From the NCBI RefSeq assembly GCF_003286915.1, contig NZ_QMFY01000002.1, positions 496,001 to 560,000 on the forward strand: a stretch of 64,000 nucleotides of DNA, given 5' to 3'. This stretch comes from Pseudochryseolinea flava (lineage in GTDB: Bacteria; Bacteroidota; Bacteroidia; Cytophagales; Cyclobacteriaceae). The translations under genes and the position numbers were made by a program. Position 1 is the stretch's first letter. Every line of letters begins with the position of its first letter. The notes under the pieces are model-generated. The model did no database searches. It was not told where the DNA came from and saw nothing but the letters and a program-made list of their open reading frames with translations. This document shows, piece by piece, positions 45,884 through 53,929 of the stretch.

Positions 45884-46726
45884 CTATTTCGCGGCAAGCT
45901 CAGGATGAAGAAGTATGATTACTTCCTTCACGGCCTCTCCAAAACGAGGCCCAAAGTTGGTTAGCTTAAGACCATCGACAGATACAATTTGCTTTTGTTT
46001 CCCTGCCTTGGTCAACGCTACTCCTTGCACTTTTAAAACGCCGTCTACGCCGCCGAGGCTTTCTAGTCCTGACGTGAGCATGAGTATATAATCTGGATTT
46101 GCTTGAATCAACGATTCCGTATTCAGAGGCTTATAACCATCAATATTCTGAATCGCATTTTTTGCACCCGTATATTTTAGTATTTCGGCAAAAGTTTCTG
46201 CACCTGCAGCGCTGATCGTAGCGGTCCCACGATTATAAACACAGAGTACTTTTGGTTCTGTGGACTTGTTCGCCAACATCTGTTGCGCTTCTTTCAAGTT
46301 AGTTTCAATCGATGCAACAAGTTTTGCTGCTTGATCATTACGATTCAACGACTTCCCGATCTGAAGAATCATTTTTTTTGTATCCTCAACATTGAGTTTT
46401 CTGTCGATCACGACGAGCGCAATGCCCGCCGTCGTGAGTTGTTGTAACACAACTTCTTCAACGTAATTTTTCTCTGCAATAACGATGGTCGGCTTAAGGC
46501 TAAGAATTCCTTCGGCATTGATTCCTGACCGATAACCTATAGACGGAAGTTTCTGAATATAATCAGGATATAAACTCGTTTTGTCGGAAGCAACGATTTT
46601 ACTGCCTTCGCCGAGCGCGCAAACAATTTCTGTAATTGCGCTTCCTGCAGTAATAATTCGGAGGGATTCCTGCGCATGGCAGAACATAGAAATCCCAAGG
46701 ATAAAAATGGTAATGAGTTTTTTCAT
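45884..46726 (-). CDS. hmuT: periplasmic heme-binding protein
   Basis: A 280-residue exported protein starting at ATG 46726; signal peptide MKKLITIFILGISMFCHAQ. TroA/BtuF-like fold with IITAGSAITEIVCALGEG at the mature N-terminus and PSIGYRSGINAEGILSLKP, a wording typical of HmuT proteins. First gene of the operon hmuT-U-V-S-R-Y and reached by the promoter at 46746-46777. Confidence 0.92.
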   Translation of the reverse strand: MKKLITIFILGISMFCHAQESLRIITAGSAITEIVCALGEGSKIVASDKTSLYPDYIQKLPSIGYRSGINAEGILSLKPTIVIAEKNYVEEVVLQQLTTAGIALVVIDRKLNVEDTKKMILQIGKSLNRNDQAAKLVASIETNLKEAQQMLANKSTEPKVLCVYNRGTATISAAGAETFAEILKYTGAKNAIQNIDGYKPLNTESLIQANPDYILMLTSGLESLGGVDGVLKVQGVALTKAGKQKQIVSVDGLKLTNFGPRFGEAVKEVIILLHPELAAK

Positions 46727-46745
46727 TTCAGTATGAATTCTGAAA

Positions 46746-46777
46746 CAAAAGTATTTCAACAGGGGCACCTGCGTCAA
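46746..46777 (-). promoter_or_regulatory. promoter of the heme uptake operon
   Basis: On the minus strand TACTTTTG (46746-46753) matches TAnnTTTG exactly and TTG (46775-46777) lies 21 bases upstream. The -7 element is flanked by TGTTGAAA and TTTCAGAA, an imperfect inverted repeat (6 of 8), which could be an iron- or heme-responsive operator; that role is inference. Confidence 0.6.
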
Positions 46778-46899
46778 TCGCCTATGGTGGCCAATTTTTT
46801 CATACCCTGCAACAGGTATTATGAATTTAAAACGAGGATATATCGCCAGTCGAAGGTATCCAGCGTATCACCCTTGGAGGGTATCGTGCACTAAATCTC

Positions 46900-47244
46900 T
46901 CAATAAGCAAACTCTTCTAAGAGCTGCAAACATTCCTGTGCAAGCCGACGACATGTCTTCGCACAACTGCGGCAATGCTCCAGGTGGCCATGTTGATCGC
47001 AATGCGCTGCGCAGGCCTCACAAATATCCAAGCATATGCTACTTAAAATTCTTGTATGGGCAACGGTGATTGTCATGAGTTTCACAGTCGTTCTACAAAT
47101 GAGTGAACACTCGCGTGCTGATGAAATACACTCCGCCAATGACTTCACGTCGTCGTCTTTCAAACAACTAACAGCACAATGCTCGCATTCAATTGCGCAC
47201 TCGTTACACGCATCAATAAAATTTATAATTGCTTCACTGTCCAT
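46900..47244 (-). CDS. cysteine-rich four-helix-bundle copper-binding protein (DUF326-like)
   Basis: A 114-residue protein without signal peptide and with 16 cysteines arranged as helix-spaced CxxC and CxxxC groups: ACNECAIECEHCAVSC at residues 12-27, then ECSLIC, then CLDICEACAAHC and CRSCAKTC. This is the pattern of Csp-type copper-storage or DUF326 proteins, which bind many Cu(I) ions within a four-helix bundle. Upstream on the same strand lie a hairpin and what reads as a TPP riboswitch; downstream is the heme operon with its own promoter. Confidence 0.88.
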   Translation of the reverse strand: MDSEAIINFIDACNECAIECEHCAVSCLKDDDVKSLAECISSARECSLICRTTVKLMTITVAHTRILSSICLDICEACAAHCDQHGHLEHCRSCAKTCRRLAQECLQLLEEFAY

Positions 47245-47293
47245 AAGTAATTTCCACCAGTGATGACATCAAACAAAATGTGACGATAAAAGT

Positions 47294-47329
47294 AGAGGCT
47301 GTCCTATGTTTAACGATAGAACAGCCTCT
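47294..47329 (-). terminator. terminator-like hairpin in the riboswitch leader
   Basis: AGAGGCTGT pairs with ACAGCCTCT (9 bp), with CTAT/ATAG continuing inside. On the minus strand it starts 2 bases after the riboswitch P1 stem and is followed by ACTTTTATC, a short T-tract. It is well placed as the expression platform. Confidence 0.65.
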
Positions 47330-47331
47330 GA

Positions 47332-47447
47332 AGTTAGCCGTGTGTTTCCTTTCGCTAGTATTACCTAGTTCAAGTAGTCAGGATGTGTTCTCAGGTAAAA
47401 TATCGAAAATTAATTCAATCTTAAACCACTCCTATTCATGACTAACT
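47332..47447 (-). ncRNA. TPP riboswitch (THI element)
   Basis: Read on the minus strand, the element shows the TPP aptamer in order: P1 AGTTAGTC/GGCTAACT; P2 TAGGA/TCCTG followed by GTG; an AT-rich P3; the invariant CTGAGA; P4 CTT/AAG; P5 CTAG/CTAG around GTAATA; and GCGA followed by GGAAA. Compared with E. coli thiM, the P4-P5 part has identical spacing (CCU-gau-CUGG-auaaug-CCAG-cgu-AGG) and the stem bases differ in compensating pairs, as do those of P2. All ligand-contacting segments (CTGAGA, TGA, GCG) are kept. P1 is offset by small internal loops. The next gene downstream is the 16-cysteine protein, not a thiamin gene. Confidence 0.85.
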
Positions 47448-47947
47448 ACACTAACAACAAAAAACGCTATGCCTATGCCGTATCAATATTCTGGCTACCC
47501 TTTCGTTGCAATTCAGCCACATAAAAACGGGGAACAAGCGTCATCAATGTTCGGCTAAATAAAAAAAGAAGGTTGAGTTCACCCAGCCATTCTTTAATGG
47601 AATGGCGCATCAACCAATACGACAATCCTTCCAGGAAAGCCGGTCGTCGTAATCGCGTTGTCGAGGGCAGTGAACTTGTGGCCTCTTCCGCGTGCTATGA
47701 CGATCCTTACGATCGGATGCATCAACGCCAGGGCACTAGCAACAAAAATAAATTGTGAACTAAAAATATTATCAGATACATCATCAATTCATCAACACAA
47801 AACTCCGGATGTAGTATTTTGCTACGTTAGGCCAAACGAATCCTTGTTTAGAATTTTTGAATGCTTCCAACTCATGTCGTATTGCATCCGTAATTTAGCA
47901 TGCATGTTGATTAACGAAAAGTAAACCACTACATTTCACTCACAGTT
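47448..47947. other. intergenic region without a supported gene
   Basis: This 500-base stretch lies between the riboswitch and the plus-strand hydrolase at 47948. Short open frames occur on both strands (such as minus-strand codons around 47590-47780), but none has a start, length or composition that supports a gene. No clear promoter match was found. Confidence 0.4.
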
Positions 47948-48787
47948 ATGAAAAAGATAATCATTGCCGTTACACTTTTATTTTCAGTACACCTCTTACT
48001 TGCTCAAAATGTTGCATGGAAGAAGCTCGGCGAAAATTCGACGACAGGAAAATATCTTGACGCTCGTGGCTTCAAGATGTACTATGAAGTTTATGGTACA
48101 GGCATGCCGCTTTTGTTTATCCATGGTAATGGTGGATCAATGCGAGATTTTAGTGAACAAGTCCCCTACTTTGCTAAGGATTACAAACTGATTCTGGCTG
48201 ATAGTAGAGCACAAGGTAAGTCTGTTGACGAGCGCGATTCTTTAAGTTATGAGATGATGGCCGATGACTATAGTGCGCTATTAACACATCTTAAAATCGA
48301 TTCTGCTTATGTAATTGGTTGGAGTGACGAAGGGATTAATGCCCTACTCCTTGCGCTTCGTCATCCGGAGAAGGTGAAAAAAATGGCGATCACGGGGACG
48401 AACTTATGGCCCGATTCTACAGCCCTCACACCATGGATGTACAATTTACTTTTGCAGTGGAACGACACACTATCGAAAGCACCAGCTACGCCAAAATTAA
48501 AAAATGATCTGAAACTTCTTCAGCTGATGATCCGCCAACCTCATATTGCAACGAGCGACCTAAAAAAAATTCACTGTCCTGCTTTGGTAATCGGCGGTGA
48601 CCACGATGTAATTTTACCCCGACACACACTACTGATTGCAGAATCTATTTCGAAATCATATTTGTGGATCCTTCCAAACTCCGGACATTCCACGCTTCAG
48701 GTTTATTCAGATATTTTCAATAAGACTGTCCATGACTTTTTTAGAAAACCGTACAGAAAAATTGAAGGACATGCTACACTTCGCTAG
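47948..48787 (+). CDS. secreted alpha/beta hydrolase
   Basis: A 279-residue exported hydrolase; signal peptide MKKIIIAVTLLFSVHLLLAQ. Triad by motif: Ser in IGWSDEG near residue 125, Asp in GGDHDVILP near 218, His in PNSGHST near 242. The oxyanion HGNGG sits near residue 58. The GWSDEG elbow is a variant seen in many Bacteroidota hydrolases. Substrate unknown. Confidence 0.9.
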   Translation: MKKIIIAVTLLFSVHLLLAQNVAWKKLGENSTTGKYLDARGFKMYYEVYGTGMPLLFIHGNGGSMRDFSEQVPYFAKDYKLILADSRAQGKSVDERDSLSYEMMADDYSALLTHLKIDSAYVIGWSDEGINALLLALRHPEKVKKMAITGTNLWPDSTALTPWMYNLLLQWNDTLSKAPATPKLKNDLKLLQLMIRQPHIATSDLKKIHCPALVIGGDHDVILPRHTLLIAESISKSYLWILPNSGHSTLQVYSDIFNKTVHDFFRKPYRKIEGHATLR

Positions 48788-48966
48788 ATTGTAATACTAC
48801 AATCATTCGCGAAAAGATCGAGAACGTAAGGAAGTTGTTCTATGGTGAGCTTAACCTTATCGAAGGTACCATTAATTGAGATACAATAGTGTCGCGCAAT
48901 AAAAAAGATCAATGGATCGTTCGGAGTTGAAAAAAGTCCAGAGATGTCGTCACACCTCAGACATTT
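48784..48966 (-). other. possible cryptic coding segment downstream of the small secreted protein
   Basis: From AAA at 48966 the minus strand reads 60 codons to TAG at 48784, including KCLRCDDISGLFSTPNDPL and NGTFDKVKLTIEQLPYVL. The wording is protein-like, but no ATG is in frame; TTG about 20 codons in is the only common start, and the frame stays open upstream inside the previous gene. It may be a frameshifted remnant or a gene with an unusual start. Confidence 0.35.
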
Positions 48967-48980
48967 GATGGGTTGTCGAC

Positions 48981-49325
48981 TTACCGCGTCACGAGTATAC
49001 GATCCTCTTCTCCTGATTGCGCGTTCGTGTCGTTTACGATATTGTCAAATGTAAAGTGTTCTTCAATTGACCCACATGTGATTTTGATGAAGTATTTACC
49101 AGCCTTCTTAAAATAGAAATCAACGATCACCTTTTTATGCTTGATGGTTTCAACAACGAGCACGTTGCCGTTCTCATCCGTGATTTCCAATACGGCGTTG
49201 TGAATTTCTTTGTCCAATTTGAAGTAAATAATGCTACTATTTGTGGATAAGATCGACACCGGTCTTTTCGCAAATCCAACATTCAATACCATTCCAAAAA
49301 CCAAGAGTAAAATTGCCTTTTTCAT
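48981..49325 (-). CDS. small secreted protein of unknown function
   Basis: A 114-residue protein with signal peptide MKKAILLLVFGMVLNVGFA and a beta-sandwich-like mature part (IYFKLDKEI, HNAVLEITDENGNVL, KKAGKYFIKITCGS). The strand pattern resembles small domains at the end of type IX secretion substrates but here it is the whole mature protein. Another open frame continues beyond its stop in a different phase (48784-48966). Confidence 0.75.
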   Translation of the reverse strand: MKKAILLLVFGMVLNVGFAKRPVSILSTNSSIIYFKLDKEIHNAVLEITDENGNVLVVETIKHKKVIVDFYFKKAGKYFIKITCGSIEEHFTFDNIVNDTNAQSGEEDRILVTR

Positions 49326-49563
49326 AATTTGTTATCCTCGACGCCACTGTGGCGATAACAATGCCAACAGGCAAATCCTAGTTTAACGCTCAAAAACAAA
49401 GTCTATTCCTATACAATTATCCCATTATGAGATTAAAATCCATAAAACGAATATTTTCCAATAAATAGATAGCGATTGCATAAACGATAAAATGTCGTCT
49501 GTTTGTTTAACTATTAGGCTGGAATAAGAATGGAGATTTATATTGTTTGAAAAATCATGAACG

Positions 49564-50256
49564 ATGCGTTTTAACAGAGGGCGATTTGGCGCCACAATAT
49601 TGTGTTTTGTACTCATTAGCCTTTTTACGAGTTGTTCCATGTCGCGATACACGAAGAAATCTTTGGAGCAAGCCGAGAAACAAAAACCTTTTGACGTCAT
49701 CGTTGTGCCTGGCGTTCCTTATGATGGAGACAAAACAACTACGGTGATGAAGATGCGGCTACATTGGGCAAAGTATCTTTATGACAACGGATTTTGCAGG
49801 AATATTATTTTTTCCGGTAGCGCTGTATACACGCCCTACACGGAAGGCGTTATCATGAAAATTATGGCGGATTCGTTGGGCATTCCAACTGATCGAACCT
49901 TCTCAGAAACAAAAGCAGAGCACAGTACTGAAAATATTTACTACAGTTGGAAGATGGCCAAGTCCATGGGCTTCGAAAAGATTGCGCTGGCAAGTGATCC
50001 CTATCAATCGCGCCTCTTGCGACGCTTTCAGAAAAAGTATTGTCCAGGAACGAAATCAATTCCGATCGTTCTTGGCACAATGAATATCGAGGAGAAGAAG
50101 CTTCCCGTTATTGACCCCTCTACTGCGCGCGTGTCGAATTTCAAATCTATAAAAGAACGCGAAAGCTTTTTCCAACGGCTGCGCTATACGCTTGGCCGCC
50201 GCGTGAAACAAGAAGTCCGTGAAGCAAGAAAGAGTCGCAAAGACAAAAACGCCTAG
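49564..50256 (+). CDS. YdcF/SanA-like (DUF218) lipoprotein
   Basis: A 230-residue protein with lipobox LFTSC, Cys24. The DUF218 domain follows: FDVIVVPGVPY near 40, RNIIFSGSAVYTPYTEG near 80, ETKAEHSTENIYYSW near 115 and KIALASDPYQSRLLRRF near 140. Family members (ElyC, SanA, YdcF) act in envelope biogenesis. The basic C-terminus is unusual for an outer-membrane lipoprotein. It is convergent with the next gene, overlapping by 4 bases. Confidence 0.87.
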   Translation: MRFNRGRFGATILCFVLISLFTSCSMSRYTKKSLEQAEKQKPFDVIVVPGVPYDGDKTTTVMKMRLHWAKYLYDNGFCRNIIFSGSAVYTPYTEGVIMKIMADSLGIPTDRTFSETKAEHSTENIYYSWKMAKSMGFEKIALASDPYQSRLLRRFQKKYCPGTKSIPIVLGTMNIEEKKLPVIDPSTARVSNFKSIKERESFFQRLRYTLGRRVKQEVREARKSRKDKNA

Positions 50257-50744
50257 TCGGCAATAAACGACACTGGCTGCGGTTGCACATATTCCGATTG
50301 TTCAAACGTTAATGTCTTGAAAGCTCTCAATAAAGACTGCTCTGTATCAGGTGAAACATTCAATCCTACGATCAGCAATTTAAAATCGGTCGTATTACCA
50401 TTCTTAATATTCTCAAAATATATGCCCGTGAACCCATCACCCGATATTTTAGGACGAACGATTTTTGCTCCCTTATCATCGACTAAAGCGAAATTTATAT
50501 CGTGCGTCGATGGATCGGTATGAAGGTTATTGCAATAGGGCCCGTAATTGATTGATACTTTCTCGCCTTCTTGCACTTCAAGAAAACCAGCGCTAATACC
50601 AAGTACTGGCGTATATCTCCAAGCACGCGGCACTTCTATACTAATGTCCCCTAAATCTAAACGTTGGAGTTTTAGCGATTCTTTTTCCTGGGAGATATTA
50701 CATGCCACGCAAGCGAGGCAAAAAATGAAAACGAGTTTTGTCAT
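50253..50744 (-). CDS. lipoprotein of unknown function
   Basis: A 163-residue lipoprotein started at ATG 50744; lipobox LACVAC, Cys15. The mature part has VPRAWRYTPVLGISAGFLEV and an acidic tail. Not recognised as a family. The frame is open upstream to 50810, but the residues there do not form a signal peptide. Confidence 0.72.
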   Translation of the reverse strand: MTKLVFIFCLACVACNISQEKESLKLQRLDLGDISIEVPRAWRYTPVLGISAGFLEVQEGEKVSINYGPYCNNLHTDPSTHDINFALVDDKGAKIVRPKISGDGFTGIYFENIKNGNTTDFKLLIVGLNVSPDTEQSLLRAFKTLTFEQSEYVQPQPVSFIAD

Positions 50745-50838
50745 CGCGGTTAGGTTATTGATCGAATTTCGAGAAACCAATTCCCAAGGCAAAAGAATAT
50801 ACATTAACAAACTATGAATTACCCAACGCCTGAGTTAA

Positions 50839-50874
50839 CAAAAACACAAAAGGCTCTCCTTGCGAAGAGCCTTT
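50839..50874 (-). terminator. Rho-independent terminator of the SusCD-phosphoesterase operon
   Basis: AAAGGCTCT pairs with AGAGCCTTT around an 8-base loop. On the minus strand a T-rich run (TTGTGTTTTTG) follows. It lies 20 bases after the phosphoesterase stop. Confidence 0.8.
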
Positions 50875-50893
50875 GAAAAAAATTGCACAACAA

Positions 50894-52411
50894 TTATACG
50901 CCAAGTTTTAACGTAGCAAGGTCAACTTCTTGCTTGTATACATTCTTAAATCGATCCGTCACCTGAATGGTAATCTGTGCATTGGAAGACGATGGCTTTC
51001 CAAAAAACATATGATCCGTCAACACCGGATCTACCCATCCACGCTTCGAAGGTTTTTCCAATCCTTCATGAAGCAATACTGACCACGGATCAAAAGACAC
51101 TTCGGGTTTCAACTCGCCCATAGCCTTACCGTTGTCAAACCACTCCACCTTCCACTGTGGATCCCAGTTCCAAACATTAACCGAAAAAGATTCGGGCTTG
51201 TCCTTCACAGCACCGATCGGATAAATTCTGAATTGATGATTTCGCGGCAAGCCAACTGACTTATGATACCAAGTAATCTCGCTACCATTCACCTCATAAA
51301 CACCGTATCCATTGGGTGTACCATCATAGCAGATCGGACCTGTCCACCATGCGCCACATACGGTGCCATGCACGTGTTCAATGATATTGTCGTCTTGAAA
51401 AACTTTCTCATTAAAATGCGTATGGCCGGACATGATGTGAGCTTTGAAAGGTTTGAGTAACCGATAGAGCTCTTTTCGATTAGCAACTACACCGCCAATA
51501 GGTTCTTCATTCAGTTTATCGCGTCGCTTCGTTCCGGTATTTACCGGAATATGCACAGACACCACCACGGTAGATCCCTTCTTGACATGAGCTAGATCTT
51601 GCTCAAGCCATGCAAATTGTTTTTCATCAATGTAGCCGATGTACTTTTTCGAAGTTCCAAGGAAAAACACATCATCCAATACCACATAATGAATTTGCCC
51701 GCGGTTAAAGGAATAGTACGACGGCCCGAAGTGTCCCTTGAATGTTTTCGAAGAATAATCATCTGTTCGCGCATCAAGATCCATGTCGTGATTTCCGATC
51801 ACTTGAAAAAATGGTATCGATGTTTTATCAACAGCTTGCTTGTAGTCTGTGAATAGCTCAAAGCGATCCCAAACTAAATCTCCACACCCAATCCCATGGA
51901 ACAATGCATCTTTTCCGTAGCCGTCGACAAGTTGTTTTGTATCCGGTGCAGACTGCGTGTTCAGTAACAATGCGTCGTCGGCATTCTGAATTTGAGGATC
52001 CGCCCATACGACAAAATTGTGTTTGGAATCATCTTGAGCAAGCCGCGAGAGCGTAAAATCGCCCTTAAATGAATTTGCATTCGGCTCGATCCGATGAAAG
52101 AAATTGGTAATCCCTTTTTGATGATTAAAAGCATAGCCCGCCGGGATAGAGATGTAAACAAACTCCGCCGCAGAAGTACTGGCCAAAGAATAATTCCCTT
52201 TCGCGTCGGTGAGCGTAACATTCAGGCCATCGGTAACCGCCACACCGGCTATGCCCTTGCCTCCATCGCGAACTGTGCCTGTCAGTTTAAGGACTGCGTT
52301 TGTTTTTGCTTTCCTTTCAACATTAGGAGTAGCTTGGAGTCCGTGAAATCCAATGAGACCAAGGCTTGTAAGCCCGAGTTTTTGTAAGAATGATCGTCTG
52401 TTAAATTTCAT
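50894..52411 (-). CDS. secreted calcineurin-like phosphoesterase with N- and C-terminal accessory domains
   Basis: A 505-residue protein with a Tat-type signal (KFNRRSFLQKLGLTS). Residues about 38-130 form a carboxypeptidase-regulatory-like domain (TDAKGNYSLAST), then the metallophosphoesterase core: VVWADPQIQ, GCGDLVWD, VIGNHDMD, VSVHIPVN and MSGHTHFNE, followed by a beta-sandwich C-terminal domain. The first metal motif has Gln where many families have His, as I recall for this subgroup. It is the third gene of the SusC-SusD operon and probably cleaves a phosphodiester or phosphomonoester in the imported substrate. Confidence 0.92.
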   Translation of the reverse strand: MKFNRRSFLQKLGLTSLGLIGFHGLQATPNVERKAKTNAVLKLTGTVRDGGKGIAGVAVTDGLNVTLTDAKGNYSLASTSAAEFVYISIPAGYAFNHQKGITNFFHRIEPNANSFKGDFTLSRLAQDDSKHNFVVWADPQIQNADDALLLNTQSAPDTKQLVDGYGKDALFHGIGCGDLVWDRFELFTDYKQAVDKTSIPFFQVIGNHDMDLDARTDDYSSKTFKGHFGPSYYSFNRGQIHYVVLDDVFFLGTSKKYIGYIDEKQFAWLEQDLAHVKKGSTVVVSVHIPVNTGTKRRDKLNEEPIGGVVANRKELYRLLKPFKAHIMSGHTHFNEKVFQDDNIIEHVHGTVCGAWWTGPICYDGTPNGYGVYEVNGSEITWYHKSVGLPRNHQFRIYPIGAVKDKPESFSVNVWNWDPQWKVEWFDNGKAMGELKPEVSFDPWSVLLHEGLEKPSKRGWVDPVLTDHMFFGKPSSSNAQITIQVTDRFKNVYKQEVDLATLKLGV

Positions 52412-52420
52412 GTTTGATTT

Positions 52421-53902
52421 TTATTTTTCCCACCACCCTTTTGTATTGATATCGTCGGTACCAAAGGTAGCAACAGCTTTCGCGTAATTATCAGGGTTGT
52501 TTGTTCTCACTACGAGCGGGTACTTAAATCTAACAGGAACACGCTTATCATTCAACATAGCATCCGTGGTTGGAAGTACTGGGAGCCCAGTTCTACGGTA
52601 TTCGAACCATTGCTGAAAGTCATTGAAATACAATGCGTAATATTTTTGAAGCATGATTCGTTCAATGGTGCCATCATATGCGGCGGCCTCGTTGGCAAAG
52701 TAGTCTACAGGCATTACGGCTCCCCATTGTTCAATCGAAGCCTTCACACCGTTTTCATAGTGCGTTTTTGGATCAGATGCAATTACTCCGTTGAGGGCAA
52801 GTTCAGCTTTAATAAATTCCACTTCCGCATACGTCATGATTACGCAAACCATCGGCGCTGTTACTAAGGCTACATTCAAATTTGAAGGCAAGAAATCAAA
52901 CTGCGAATCGCTTCCGGTATACGCACTTGGAATACCTTTATATCCAATTTGCGTTTTTCCATCCTTTGTTCTTGCTTGGGTGTTGAATACAGCACGACGG
53001 GGATCATTGAAGTTGTTGAGGTTGTCGATAAAAAATTGAGAACCCGCTCTAAATGTTGTGAAGTCGATTGCGCGTCCCCATGGAGAGAGATTTGCGCCTA
53101 CGCCAGATACTTTCAAGATAGCAGCCTCACTGTTATTTGTGAATACAGGATATTTCGCAGGATCTCCAATCATTACCGACAGTTTTGTGAACGCATCCAT
53201 TTCGGCACGCTTTGACACACGCAACAATAAGCGCAACCTGAGTGAATTACAAAACATTCTCCACTTCGCGATATTTTTACCTTTATCGGTTTCGGCTGCT
53301 GTGCTGCTGTACAAAATATCAGCGCCATAGATCATTGGCTTCGACACATCGAACAACGTATTTGCACGCTCGAGGTCCGCGATGATTTTCGTGTACACTT
53401 CTTGCTGTGTGTTGAACACAGGTTTTAAGATACCTTCTTCTCCTCTTACCGCTTCATCCATCGGAACATCGCCAAAGCAATCTGACAATTGTGAATACAC
53501 CCACGCATTCAACGTCAGGGCTACTGCTTCGTAGTTTGGATCTTGAGCCGCGATTGACACTTCTCTCATCTCCTTGATATTCGCGAGCCAGCGATAGTAG
53601 TTATTCCACGTCGAATTACCCGCTGTTTCAGTAATATCATATCGATGTACACCGCCTGAGACGCTAGGATAAGGCAATGCTACTTGCATAACATTGAAAG
53701 TAAAGTCGTCACTCTTTGACGTATTGAAACTTGCCATACCGTAAAGAATCGGATTTAACAAAGTTCCGGGGCTAATCTTTTGAAGGCGATTTGGATCTGT
53801 ATTAATTTCTTCAAAATTATCCATGCAGGCACTGTTACCGAAAGCTATCAGCACAATACACAATAGTGATATTCTCCAGATTGATTTTTTATTCATGACC
53901 AT
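52421..53902 (-). CDS. SusD/RagB-family nutrient-binding lipoprotein
   Basis: A 493-residue lipoprotein; lipobox FGNSAC followed by MDNFEEINTDPNRL, the hallmark opening of the SusD-like family 2. TPR-like helices fill the body (YEAVALTLNAWVYSQLSDCFG). An in-frame ATG at 53896 (MNKKSIWRIS) is an equally good start. It caps the SusC channel encoded just upstream. Confidence 0.95.
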   Translation of the reverse strand: MVMNKKSIWRISLLCIVLIAFGNSACMDNFEEINTDPNRLQKISPGTLLNPILYGMASFNTSKSDDFTFNVMQVALPYPSVSGGVHRYDITETAGNSTWNNYYRWLANIKEMREVSIAAQDPNYEAVALTLNAWVYSQLSDCFGDVPMDEAVRGEEGILKPVFNTQQEVYTKIIADLERANTLFDVSKPMIYGADILYSSTAAETDKGKNIAKWRMFCNSLRLRLLLRVSKRAEMDAFTKLSVMIGDPAKYPVFTNNSEAAILKVSGVGANLSPWGRAIDFTTFRAGSQFFIDNLNNFNDPRRAVFNTQARTKDGKTQIGYKGIPSAYTGSDSQFDFLPSNLNVALVTAPMVCVIMTYAEVEFIKAELALNGVIASDPKTHYENGVKASIEQWGAVMPVDYFANEAAAYDGTIERIMLQKYYALYFNDFQQWFEYRRTGLPVLPTTDAMLNDKRVPVRFKYPLVVRTNNPDNYAKAVATFGTDDINTKGWWEK

Positions 53903-53929
53903 TTGATGCTTGTCGTTTGAGTGTGTGCA

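Noticed and set aside
46855-46890. Three direct copies of GTATC near the end of the cysteine-rich gene
   Set aside because: Five-base repeats are too short and irregular to support an operator.
47573-47924. Overlapping open frames in the gap before the secreted hydrolase
   Set aside because: Composition is not protein-like, there is no supporting start or promoter, and a minus-strand frame over the same bases is equally open.
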